Source: Serendipita indica DSM 11827 (Eukaryota > Basidiomycota > Agaricomycetes > Sebacinales > Serendipitaceae). From it: a stretch of DNA of 64,000 nucleotides. The stretch is from contig CAJVGD010000012.1 of NCBI GenBank assembly GCA_910890315.1, positions 1 through 64,000 of the forward strand, read 5' to 3'. Of the stretch, positions 11,645 through 22,371 are shown in pieces. A program made the position numbers and the translations under genes. Under the pieces are notes generated by a model. That model was given only the letters and a program-made list of their open reading frames with translations. It ran no database searches and had not been told where the DNA came from. How positions within the stretch are numbered: position 1 is the first letter of the stretch; each line of letters starts with the position of its first letter.

Positions 11645-12633
11645 ATGGCGAAGCGGATCAAGATTGTATTCTTTGACGCCTTGTTCACAATTGTCCGACC
11701 ACGCCTGCCAATCGAAGTACAGTATGCGCAAGAGTTTGCACCCTATTTTACGGCGAATCCTGGCGATGTTAAGACTTCGTTCAAGACAGGTAGCTAAACG
11801 TCGAGACTACATGTCAAGCCATATAAATGATTTGTATAAAGCCCTAAAACAGGTTCAAGTCGACCACCCAGCGTACTCACGAGTTGCGTCTGTAGAGAGC
11901 GACGCAGCGAGTGCATGGTGGGCCGAAGTCATTCGTAGAACGGCGATTGGTGCCGGAGCTGAGCCAAAAGGTATGACCAGTACCATTCCTTATCTCTTCT
12001 GATACATTGCTTGCAGCAGTAGACGATGCTCTACCCAAGATTGTACCATCATTGTTGAAGAGGTTCAGCTCCAAAGAGGGATATACACTTTACGATGACA
12101 CTGTTCCCACTCGTATGTATACCTTGAAGTTATTCCAACGCCGACAAGAACTTTGTAGTAAACGCACTTCATAGACGCGGGATTCGGACAGGTCTAGTAT
12201 CGAATACCGATCTTCGAATGGGTGAGAGGAATGTATGCTGAGCCCAGTAGGAATATTGACGAAATACAGAACTCGTCCTCAAGGATCTTGGCATATTCGA
12301 CAAACTCTCACCAGCATTGTTCTCTGAAAGAGAAGGTATCGAAAAGCCAGACAAAGAGATCTGGAACCGTGCTCTGCGGCGTGCACAAGTTGGCAACTCA
12401 GAAGCTTTACATGTTGGTGATGAATTAGAAGCGTAGGCATTTCCTAGTGTCGCTTCAAGCCTAGCTTACCGCTTTGCAGGGATTACAATGGAGCAATTGC
12501 AGCAGGGTTGCATGCCCTACTTCTGAAACGACCTGAAGGTGGTAGGGAGGAGACTTCTGAGAGCCCAGCACATACTATATCTTCCCTGAACGAACTCTTT
12601 GAGTTTATTGAGGCTCGGGAGACCATCTCTTAG
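11645..12633 (+). CDS. HAD-like hydrolase (HDHD3-like)
   Basis: Starts MAKRIKIVFFDALFTIVRPR, a HAD motif I with the nucleophile Asp in FFDALFT. Later exons give DALPKIVPSLLKRFSSKEGY, LYDDTVPT, then motif II in RGIRTGLVSNTD. Motif III is in GIEKPDKEIWNRAL and motif IV in ALHVGDELEADYNGAIAAG. The protein ends in EFIEARETIS at the stop 12631-12633. The acid/base Asp usually at +2 of motif I is Leu here; human HDHD3-type proteins also lack it, so phosphatase activity cannot be assumed. Four or five introns of about 50-70 nt interrupt the gene. Substrate unknown. Confidence 0.8.
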
Positions 12634-12685
12634 ATGATTGTATAGATAAATAGGTAATATACGTGGGTTGAGACTGCCGTGGCAA

Positions 12686-13198
12686 TTATCGGCTTGTTGG
12701 TGAAAAGTAGTTGAGCACCTCGCCGGGCTTCGATCTCTCGAATTCGGTTTGTGAAGGATGCTGTACACTCTTCATCAGGCTCGAGCCGAGCTTTAGTGTC
12801 GTCCATCTCAGCACCGTCGGATCCTGTCGTAGACGGGCTTCGAGGTCTTGCATAATCTTTGGATTGGCATCGAAATGCATAACCCAATAGCTGTAAAGTT
12901 CATTTTTATGCATTTTTGTCAGAATTTGGGAATCACTGGATTGACTCGGGGCACTCACTCTCCCAATGTTTGCGGGCGAGTATGTCGCTTCATTCTCGCG
13001 GGCAAAATGCGTGTTCCGAGGAATCGAATATCTCTAACGACGCCTCCAGCATTGAAAACCTGCATAGCAGATGTTTTCACAAGCGTGCGGATGAATTTCT
13101 GTCGTCGTCGATGAGGTTGCGGGCAGCGGAAGCAGAACAGAGGCACGCACGAATTCAGAATAATGAGTGGATATGCATAGCAGCTGGTAAAAGGGCAT
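12686..13198 (-). CDS. MRP17: Mitochondrial small-subunit ribosomal protein bS6m
   Basis: Three exons can be joined cleanly. Exon 1 reads MPFYQLLCISTHYSEF. Exon 2 reads KFIRTLVKTSAMQVFNAGGV, then VRDIRFLGTRILPARMKRH and TRPQTLG. Exon 3 reads DYWVMHFDANPKIMQDLEAR and LRQDPTVLRWTTLKLG. The reading frame is continuous across both junctions. This is the fungal bS6m (Mrp17) pattern, including NAGGVVRD and YW-MHFDA. Predicted length is about 130 residues, as expected. It acts in the mitochondrial small ribosomal subunit. The start is fixed by the conserved MPFYxLLCI opening and lies 96 bp from the divergent oxidoreductase start. Confidence 0.9.
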
Positions 13199-13294
13199 GG
13201 CCGGCTGTATTTGATTGGGTCCTCGTCGAGTCGGCAGTCAAGAAGCCGGTCAACGAGCTTGGAGCTGCCCATATCCTACTTGTATATCCTGAAG
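13199..13294. promoter_or_regulatory. Short divergent intergenic segment (bS6m / oxidoreductase)
   Basis: Ninety-six bases between opposed start codons, both of which are supported by conserved N-termini. It must contain shared or overlapping promoter elements. No specific motif was recognised. Confidence 0.4.
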
Positions 13295-14909
13295 ATGAGA
13301 GCGTTCACAATCAAGGGTATGAGAATTTACAGAGGTCGAGTACAAAGATTGATGATGCTGTAATTGACAGAATATGCACACCCATCCAAGATACCTCTGT
13401 ATGTGCGGTCCGCGCCCTGTGTCCTAGGCCTTATATATGATTTAGAACGGTACAAGAGGCCGAACCAATTGCTTCGGATGGACAAGTTCTTGTAGATGTC
13501 TACTCTGCGTGCGTTCACACCTTCCATCCAGCACAAACCATGCTGACGGCACCAGTGGGCAGGTGTAACTAAAATATGAGAGTAGCGATACCTAACTACC
13601 CGCAGACTAAACTATTTCGACATCCTGCAAGCTCAGGGAAAGTACCAAAGTATGCAACCCCTCTTCGGCGACGTGGGGATGACTCACTATCGTAGACCAG
13701 CCTCCATTCCCATTCGTATTGGGCGCGGAATTTGCCGGGCGCATCGCTGCAAACTCGCCTATTCCTCCAGGGTGCCCTTACAAGCGCGGGGATCGCGTAT
13801 TTGGCGCCGCGCAGGGTAGCTATGCAGACAAGGTTGCCGCAAACTGGAACCAGCTGCTACCTGTGCCCAAGAGCTTGACGTTTCGGCAAGCTGCAGGACT
13901 GTTCGTCACTTGGCCGACGAGTTACGAGGCGTTGACGGGGAGAGCCCAGCTCAAGCCTGGTATGTGCCCCCCAAGGATGCAGATGGTTTTGTTCATCTTT
14001 GTATCAGGTGAATGGTGTCTTGTTCATGCTGGTGCTGGTATGTCGCTTCTCCTTTGCCAGGTGGAGTGCTGACAGCCTTCAAGGAGGGGTCGGTCTATGC
14101 GCGATCCAAATTGCAAAAGGTATGCGATTATGCGTATTTTGAATATAGTTGACCCTGGTAGCCCTCGGTGCAAAGGTGATCGCGACAGCCAGTACGCCCG
14201 CAAAGCGTGAGGTATGCACCAAGCACGGCAAAGCGGACCATGCCATCGATTATACGAAACCCGGATGGCAACAAGAAGTGATGAAGATCACAGGCGGAAA
14301 GGGTGTCGGTATGTGAGGAGGGGCTCTATGTAGGCAGTGCTTGATGATCACTCAGACGTGATTTATGACCCTGTTGGTCTCATCAGAGGCATGTAATATT
14401 ACTCCACATTTGCAAGTACTCACGATCGATAGACTCGCTCAAGTGCATCGCCTGGAAAGGCCGAGCACTCGTGATTGGCTTTGCGGCTGGACAGATTGAG
14501 AAGGTACGGAGGTATGCTGAGCTTCTGTGATGGTGACTCACTATTGTAGCTACCACTTAATCTCGTACTTCTCAAGTGAGTGCAAAGCTATCGAACCCCA
14601 CATGATTCCAACCTTTTGGCAGAAATATTTCCATCGTTGGGACTCACTGGGGAGCCTATGCAAAGTTTGACAAAGGTCGGCAAAAGGAAGTGTGGGCGGA
14701 TCTATTTGCGTAAGTGGCACTGTACAAATGCAGACCACGCTAAGCTTGAACGCAGGTTGCTGGAGTCGGGAAGCATTCAACCAGTTGTATACGACGAACA
14801 GTTTACGCTAGAGCAGGTTTCAGAGGCTCTGGTCGCGCTGGAGCAACGAAAGACGTGGGGAAAGGCAATCTTGACTGTTCGGGAGGAAGACGGTCAAGCT
14901 CGGCTTTAG
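13295..14909 (+). CDS. Zinc-free MDR quinone oxidoreductase (NADPH-dependent)
   Basis: Spliced exons read MRAFTIKE, YAHPSKIPL and TVQEAEPIASDGQVLVDVYS, then AGLNYFDILQAQGKYQ, PPFPFVLGAEFAGRIAANS and LPVPKSLTFRQAAGLFVTWP. The nucleotide-binding GAGGVG-type loop (VHAGAGGVGLCAIQIAK) is joined across an intron near 14040-14085. Next come GAKVIATASTPAKREVCTKH and GKGVDVIYDPVGLI, with VVYDEQFTLEQVSEALVALE near the end. This is the medium-chain dehydrogenase/reductase fold in the quinone oxidoreductase (QOR) branch, with no zinc-binding cysteine cluster. Expected activity: NADPH-dependent reduction of quinones or enones. About seven introns of 45-60 nt. The physiological substrate cannot be told from sequence. 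Confidence 0.88.
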
Positions 14910-15014
14910 AAACGCAGCAGGAGATTGGGTTGACATGGCATGTAGAGCATGATTTTATGCATACACAGAATGCCTATGCAATAGCAAGACCGAGATGCTA
15001 CAAGAAGAAGAACC

Positions 15015-15542
15015 TCACGCCCTCAAAGCAAACTTGCGCCTCGGGAAGTGAATGTTCTTCTTCTTTTGCTTCAGGGTAACCTGCGACTTTTCGTGCTATA
15101 ACGAGTGTGAGCGAGTGATAGGATCAACTGCAAGGGACAAACCTTGGTCAGTTGACGACGGATAGCTCGGGTCTTTTTTGGTCGGAGGTCAAGAGGAAGA
15201 TGCTTCTTCTTCTTGTAAAACTCTCGTAGGTGCTGGCGTTGCTTGAGGTTGGTGACTGTCAAGACGCGGGCGATGGCCTTTCGGACACCGTTTCTAGGAT
15301 GATATCAGGATGGGTTTACTGTAAGTATGCATGGAATACATACATGCGGGTGATTTTGGCTGCCGAGCCATTGGCAATCTTCTGGACGCGCAAAGTGAGG
15401 AGCTCGCCCTTGAGCTCTGCCAGCTGTTTGCTCAAATCTGCCTTGTTCCTATAGGTTTTATGGTGTGAGCGACGCTGGTGTGCCCGGCTATGGGTTCGAC
15501 TTACTTTGAGTGAAGTTCATGGGCCTTGACCTTGTTCGGCAT
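15015..15542 (-). CDS. RPL35: 60S ribosomal protein L35 (uL29)
   Basis: Reads [46 protein letters not shown], then [20 protein letters not shown]. The rest is [43 protein letters not shown] and [12 protein letters not shown] before a TGA at 15015-15017. Every block matches eukaryotic uL29, a protein near the polypeptide exit tunnel of the cytosolic large subunit. Four short introns are visible, the first right after HSK near the start, which is common in fungal ribosomal protein genes. The divergent gamma-glutamyltransferase begins 189 bp away. Confidence 0.95.
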
Positions 15543-15731
15543 TGTGAATCACGAGGGTGAAATCTGATGAGATGAAATTGAGTGCGTTGAGAATATCGCT
15601 GTAATTTTTGGGCAATGCTTTACGCACTCGTCGGTCGGTGGCCAGTAAACTTTGGTTTGGAGGAAGAAACACAGCCACTCAACCCGCCACCACCACGGCT
15701 TAGTTGGTTCTGATAGCGCACAAGGCGGGCA

Positions 15732-18299
15732 ATGGCCGACGACGGCTTCCAGGCGTCATTTAGAGAGCAGAGTGCGTTAAATGACCCGTCATCGAGCACG
15801 AACCAGCACCGGCAGCCACCACGCATCGCGTCCAAGCCCAGCCTCCCTCCCTCGCGCCTCTCCCGTAGCGTCAGTTTTGTTGGAGGAATAAATCATCCAG
15901 ACGCAGACGATGACTATGATCCAGAACGAGAGCCCCTCTTATCGCCCGACGGCCAGAGACGCACGAAACGCCGTTTGACTGCACTCCTTAACAGCAGGAG
16001 GCGCGAAGAACGTCTCCGTTTACGCTCCGAAGACCGTGAACCACGCTCCTGGGTCGCTGTTGTCGGCATTCTCTGCAGCGTTTTTGTCGTCCTATTCGTC
16101 ATCGTCGCCGCGGGCCTCGTTGTGGCCCAGAATCCGATTCCGGGCAGTGGTCCTCATCATTTACCAAATGGCAGGAATCCTTCCTATTTGATTACAGCCG
16201 CCCATGGAGCTGTGGCGTCTGAATCCGAGACTTGTTCAAAGGTCGGCGTTGATATCCTCAGGGACGGTGGAAATGCAGTAGATGCCGCCATTTCGGCGAC
16301 ACTCTGTATAGGAGTCATCAACATGTTCTCGTCTGGGATTGGTGGAGGCGGATTCATGACTATCAAGCCCCCAGGAGAGGAGGCCTGGACGATTGACTTT
16401 CGTGAGACGGCGCCGGCTGCATCAAACGCCACCATGTTTCTCAAGAATCCACTGTCATCTACCATAGGCGGTCTCTCTGTTGCCGTCCCCGGCGAGATTC
16501 GCGGAATGGCAGCAGCACACGACAGATGGGGACACTTGCCTTGGGTTCGATCAATTTCTTTGGCCCTTTGCAAAGCTGACTCAGAGACAGGTGCGCCTCT
16601 TTCGCGAGCCGATAAGGCTGGCTCAAGGATTTGTCGTAAGCGAGATTCTGGAACATCGTTTAAAGGTGAGTTCATCTCGTATGCGTGTGCATGCTCGAAT
16701 CCTCTTTACAGACTGCGGGTCAATTTATTCTGGATGACCCTGACTGGTCTCCAATCTTTGCTCCCTTTGGAGACTTTGTTCGCAAGGGTGAACGGATACA
16801 GCGAGCCAAGTACGCAAAGACGCTCAGAACGATTGCTGAAGAAGGACCCGATGCGTTTTATACGGTATGCGGCATCAACCTAAATCTTTGATTACTGAAA
16901 TCTTTCCAAGGGCCCGATAGCAGACAGTCTCATCAAGAAGATTCGGGCCACGGGCGGTATCATGACAAGCAAGGATCTTGCCTCTTATAAGCCCATTGTG
17001 CAGCCAGCTTTGGAGGGCACATACCGTGGTCCGAGGGGGTCGCCTCCCCGGCGCATCTACACGACGCATGCGCCGACTTCCGGACCAGTTGTTCTTCACA
17101 TTCTGAATCTCCTCGAAGGCTTTAACTTTATTGAAGAGGGGCCCACACCTCTTAATGTGCATCGACTGGTAGAGGCTTTAAAGTGTTCGTCTTATTGCGT
17201 TCGTAAGCTCTGCAACTGACTCTGTCCCAAGTTGGGTTCTCCGCTCGGTATGGTGGAAATAACTTTAGATTGCATCCTAACTGAGGGAATAGGACACGGC
17301 TCGGCGACCCGGCATTTTTCAATGATTCAACAATCATCAGCCAGATCCCTACAAAGGAATATGCTCAACACATTTTCCCCAATATCACCGATGATACGAC
17401 CCACGAGGCCGCATACTACAATCCCGTCTATGACGTTCCGGAGGACCATGGAACGGTACGCACTTGGTGCTGGCACCCTCGCCCTTTTTAATCGTCACAG
17501 ACACACACTAGTGCTCTAGATCGAAATGGGATGGCAGTTGCACTTACTTCGACAGTCAACGTAGGTTGCTCATTTCCTAGAAGCCCACAATGCTCACAGC
17601 GTATAGCTCGTCTTTGGCTCTCATGTAATGGATCCGGAGACTGGGATCATTCTCAACGATGAGGTATGCTCAATGATACTACAAGCGATCCCTGTCTAAT
17701 GAGAGAAGATGGATGATTTCTCGAAACCTGGAATTCCCAACGCGTTTGGACTTTGGCCTAGCCCATGTAAGTAATGTTATGATGGACTATCTTGAATACT
17801 GACTATTGTAGACAATTACCCTGCACCAGGCAAGCGGCCACTCTCCTCTACTGCACCGACAATTGTTACAGAAGACGATGAGACATTTTTCCTGGCTCTT
17901 GGAGGATCGGGAGGCTCTTTCATCTTTCCATCTGTAGTCCAGACTCTCCTCAATGTGGATTGGGGAATGGACATCCGTCAGGCCATAGAGGCACCACGGG
18001 TCAGAGGAGAGATATGGGCCATAACACTCTTACTGATATCCGGCAGATATACGACCAAATATTTCCGTATACTACGGTTGTGGAGACAACCTACAACGAG
18101 CGAGCCGTCGAGGGGTTGCGCGATAGAGGGCACAATATCACTCGTGAGTGGCATATGTGCTGTGTGTTCATCACACTCAAATACCATAGTATGGAACGTA
18201 CTCGACTCCTTTGCCGCAGTGCAGGGGGTTATGCAGGAGAATGGGAAGATTACCGCTGCGAGCGATAGCCGGAAACTGGGCGTCGCTGCAGGCTATTGA
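15732..18299 (+). CDS. GGT1: Gamma-glutamyltransferase, type II membrane protein
   Basis: An acidic/basic cytosolic leader of about 115 residues is followed by a single anchor (WVAVVGILCSVFVVLFVIVA, near 16050-16110). The ectodomain contains ITAAHGAVASESETCSKVG, GGNAVDAAISATLCIGVINM, SSGIGGGGFMTI and DFRETAPAA. Later exons give IRLAQGFVVSEIL, PIADSLIKKIRATGG and TTHAPTSGPVVLHILNLLEG. The autoprocessing site reads G-TTHTSALDRNGMAVALTSTVN in two exons; the catalytic Thr codon (17453-17455) is the last one before an intron at 17456-17510. NDEMDDFSKPG, KRPLSSTAPTIV and LALGGSGGS follow. Role: cleavage of glutathione gamma-glutamyl bonds, probably at the vacuole or cell surface. All catalytic blocks look intact. 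Confidence 0.92.
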
Positions 18300-18421
18300 A
18301 GATCGTATACTAACTTATACGTTTATGAAACGCGAGGAGACGCGCGTCACTTTATTTCTGTCACATTCTCCGAGTACGAATGATAACAAGATCGATAGCC
18401 ACCGTGACTCGAACAAACTGA

Positions 18422-18529
18422 ATGGTGATTCCTATGATCTCGTATGCGCCATTGCTTGTCTCTTGGTCTCCTCCCCGTCCGTCTGTGTACATCCAGACTG
18501 CTTCATTCTACGCGATACACGATGTCTGA
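18422..18529 (+). promoter_or_regulatory. Possible overlapping upstream ORF before ValRS
   Basis: An ATG at 18422 opens 35 codons whose TGA (18527-18529) overlaps the internal ValRS start at 18522. It matters only if transcription begins upstream of 18422. If it is transcribed it would restrain the internal start. Confidence 0.3.
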
Positions 18530-21500
18530 GCCCGGTCCTGCCCCAGCAGACGCATCGCAGAGCAAAGCCGGTGCGAAGGACGCAAAGAAGGCGGAGAAAC
18601 TGGCAAAATTCAATGCAAAAGCCGCAGTAAAGGCAGCAGCAGCATCTACATCTGAGAGCAAGGATGGGAAGAAGGAAAAGGCCGCGCCTGCAAAGGCGAA
18701 GAAGGCAGACGAGCCAGAGTTTGTGAACACGACGCCGGCAGGAGAAAAGAAGGGTACGTGCTAATATATAGACTGCTTGTTGATGCTTCATCTTTCTCGA
18801 TCATAGACATGTCGCAACCCATGGCCAACGGCTACAATCCCATCGCCGTCGAATCTGCTTGGTACGATTGGTGGGATGCGCAGGGCTACTTTAAGCCAGA
18901 GTTGAATCCAGAGACTGGAAAAGCAAAGGAGGAGGGTCTCTTTGTCATTCCCGCACCTCCACCAAATGTCACTGGAAGTCTGCACATCGGTCACGGTCTC
19001 ACAGTGGCCATTCAAGACACGCTCGTGCGATGGAATCGTATGCTTGGAAAGACGACACTCTTCGTTCCAGGCTTTGATCATGCCGGTATCTCGACTCAGG
19101 CCGTCGTCGAGGGCCGCATCTGGAAACTCGAGGGCAAGACACGCCATGACTATGGAAGAGAAGCCTTTTTAGAAAAGGTCTGGGCTTGGAAAGACGAGTA
19201 AGCTGAATGCCTTATCCTGCCCCGCTCGCGCGATTCACGGATTCCCCTCAGGTATCAAGCGCGTATCGGGAAACAGCTTCGTCGACTGGGAGGAAGCTAC
19301 GACTGGTCTCGAGCCGTATTCACCATGGATGAACCACGATCCAAAGCCGTGACTGAAAATTTCTGCAAGCTGTACGAAGAAGGCATCATCTTCCGAGCGA
19401 ACCGCCTTGTCAACTGGTGTGTGCACCTCAACACGACCCTCTCCAACCTCGAGCTTGACAAGATTGAATGCACGGGGAAAAAATGGGTCAAAGTGCCAGG
19501 ATACGAAAAGCCAGTCATGTTCGGTGTTATCACATCGTTTGCTTATCCTATTGAGGGATCAGACGAAAAGATTATCATCGCCACTACTCGTCCGGAGACT
19601 ATGCTGGGAGATACAGCCGTTGCTGTCCACCCAGAAGATCCTCGGTACAAGCACCTCCACGGCAAGTTTATCAAGCACCCATTCATCCCTGACCGCAAGA
19701 TTCCTATTATTCTGGATGACATTGTCGTCGACATGTCATTTGGAACCGGTGCCGTGAAGATTACCCCTGCGCACGACCCGAACGATTACGCTTGTGGTGT
19801 ACGCAACAAGCTCGAATTCATCAACATTCTCAACGACGATGGGACACTTAATGAGAATGCAGGAGAGAAATTCAAGGTATAACCGTCTCATCATCAGTAC
19901 GACTCGTGGCTCACTTGTCCAAGGGAATGAAACGATTCGATGCCCGTGGTGCTGTCATTGAAGCGCTTAAAGAGCTCGGTCTGTTTGTGGAGACCAAGGA
20001 TAACCCAATGGTTATCTCGATCTGCACGTCAGTGTCCTGTTACGGCATCTCCTTGTGTAAAATTTTGATACACCCACAGGAAATCAAAGGATATCATCGA
20101 ACCTATCCTCAAACCGCAGTGGTGGGTTAACAGCAAGCCTCTGGCAGAGGAAGCTCTCGCAGTCAGTATAAAGTCCGATACATCAATCACTCCTGACGGA
20201 CCCATAGCGAACAAGGGCTGGCGAATTGACAATTATCCCCAAAACATCTGAAGCAGAATGGTATTCTTGGCTCGGTAACATTCAAGACTGGTGCATTTCG
20301 AGACAGCTTTGGTGGGGTCATCGTGTTCCTGCGTACCTACTCTGCATCGAAGGCGAACCCAAGCCAGATGTATGCTTTTCACTCTAAATGGTCTTCCCAA
20401 GCTGATTGCGCACAGTCTGCTGATTCGAAGAGCTGGATTGTCGGTCGAACGATGGAGGAGGTGACTGAAAGGGCTGATAAAGTCGCTGCGGGACGCAAGT
20501 ACACGCTCGAGCAAGATGAGGATGTTCTCGACACATGGTTCTCCTCCGCCTTGTGGCCATTTTCTATCATGGGGTGGCCAGAGAAGGTACTGTTCTTTCC
20601 TGCGTGGCGATACCAAAGTTTGTTCACGAGGGCTTAGACACCAGACTACGAGACCTTTTACCCGTGCACTGTTCTGGAGACCGGGTGGGATATTCTCTTC
20701 TTCTGGGTCGCACGAATGGTCATGCTCGGTCTCAAGTTGACGGACAAGATGCCGTTTGAAGAGGTCATTTGCCATGCAATGATTCGTGATGCGCATGGAC
20801 GCAAGATGAGCAAGTCTCTAGGCAATGTCATCGATCCGGTAGACGTGATTGAAGGAACGACGCTAGAAAAGCTCCACGAGCAGCTTCTGGCAGGGAACTT
20901 GCCACCTCACGAGATTGAGATGGCGAAGAAGGGCCAAAAGGCTGACTTCCCGAGGGGTATCCCGCAATGTGGTACGGATGCACTCCGCTTTGCGCTGTGC
21001 GCATACTCTTCCGGAGGTGAGTATGGTGAATCAGGGTTTCGCCTGCTAAATTGACATAGGACGCGATATCAATCTGGAAATCAATCGTGTCGAGGGCTAC
21101 CGCAAGTTTTGCAACAAGATATGGAACGCAACCAAGTTTGCAATGCTCAAGCTTGACAACGAATTCGTACCTCCAGCGACGCTTCAGGTAAGCGATAGCG
21201 TGACGCTAACATTGCATTGGCTAAACGCTTCCAGTTGTGCGGAAAAGAGACCCTTGTGGAGCGCTGGGTGTACCACAAATTAAATCAGGCTACTACGGAG
21301 CTTAACAAGGCGCTGTCCGAGCGAAACTTTATGGCAGCTACGAGCGCAGCATACTCCTTTTGGTTATACGAACTCTGTGATGTGTACATCGTGAGTGGCA
21401 CCTCTCCTATCAGAAAGGGTCTAATTTTGGGAACTAGGAAGCGGCGAAACCGCTCACAGACAATGAGGCTACTCGTAAATCTGCTCAAGATACCCTTTAC

Positions 21501-22345
21501 AACTGCTTGGATTACGGGTTGAAGCTACTTCATCCTTTTATGCCATTTGTCACCGAAGAGCTTTGGCAGAGACTACCACGTCGACCAGGAGACTCGACGC
21601 CTTCTATCATGCTATCCAAGTTCCCACTTCATGCAAGTTGACAAACTGCCGAAAATACCTCATTTACCTTGTTTTCAGGACGCCAGCCTTGTCGATCAAG
21701 CGGCTGAAGATGATTTTGCGCTCGTATTCAATGCCACTCGCAGCATTCGTTCACTAGCGTCGCAATACAACCTCCAGAAAGATGTCGATGGTGAGTCCTA
21801 CGATTTGTATACGATGTAGCTCATTAAATTTTAGCTTATATCCGTGCGTCTTCGGATAAGGAGGCAAATATTTTGTCGAGTGAATTGGAGACGATCAAGG
21901 CGCTAGCAAAACTTGTGAAGAGTCTCAAGGTTGTCCGCAATACTCAAGATGTCCCGGCAGGATGTGGCTCTGCCGTCCTTACGACTGATAGCTCGATTCA
22001 TCTCGATGTTCTAGTGCGTTGTTTAAGATGCGCTTCAAATTTAGGATTGACATTCAGAAAGGGTAACCCTGACATTGACCTGGACGTCGAGATCAAAAAG
22101 GCGGAAGAGAAGCTTGCGGCCGTCAATCTCAATGCGGACAAGCTCAAAAAGGTCCAAGAGAAACCTGACTACGAGAAGACTCCTGTGGCCGTTCGGGAAG
22201 CCAATGCGGAAAAGGTATTCAGTTTCATAATCATAGATTGCATGATGGCTGACCAAGAGCCATGTAGCTGCGACTGATAGAAGCAGAGCAAGCGAATCTT
22301 CAACTCACAAGGGACCTTTTCACCTCGTTGAAAAGTGGTAAATAG
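18444..22345 (+). CDS. VAS1: Valyl-tRNA synthetase, probably cytosolic and mitochondrial from one gene
   Basis: Class I synthetase with HIGH motif ([10 protein letters not shown]), [29 protein letters not shown]-type core and KMSKS motif ([18 protein letters not shown]). Editing-domain blocks are [18 protein letters not shown] and [17 protein letters not shown]. The C-terminal ValRS coiled coil ([20 protein letters not shown]) ends LFTSLKSGK at 22345. Two in-frame starts are visible. The ATG at 18444 adds 26 residues rich in Arg, Leu and Ser with no acids ([20 protein letters not shown], then HSTRYT), a typical mitochondrial presequence. The ATG at 18522 begins [17 protein letters not shown] and a Lys/Ala-rich cytosolic appendix. 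Yeast VAS1 makes both enzymes in this way. The position -3 base is C for the first ATG and A for the second. About twelve small introns. Confidence 0.95.
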
Positions 22346-22371
22346 ATGATTTCTATGTGTTTACGTGGAGA

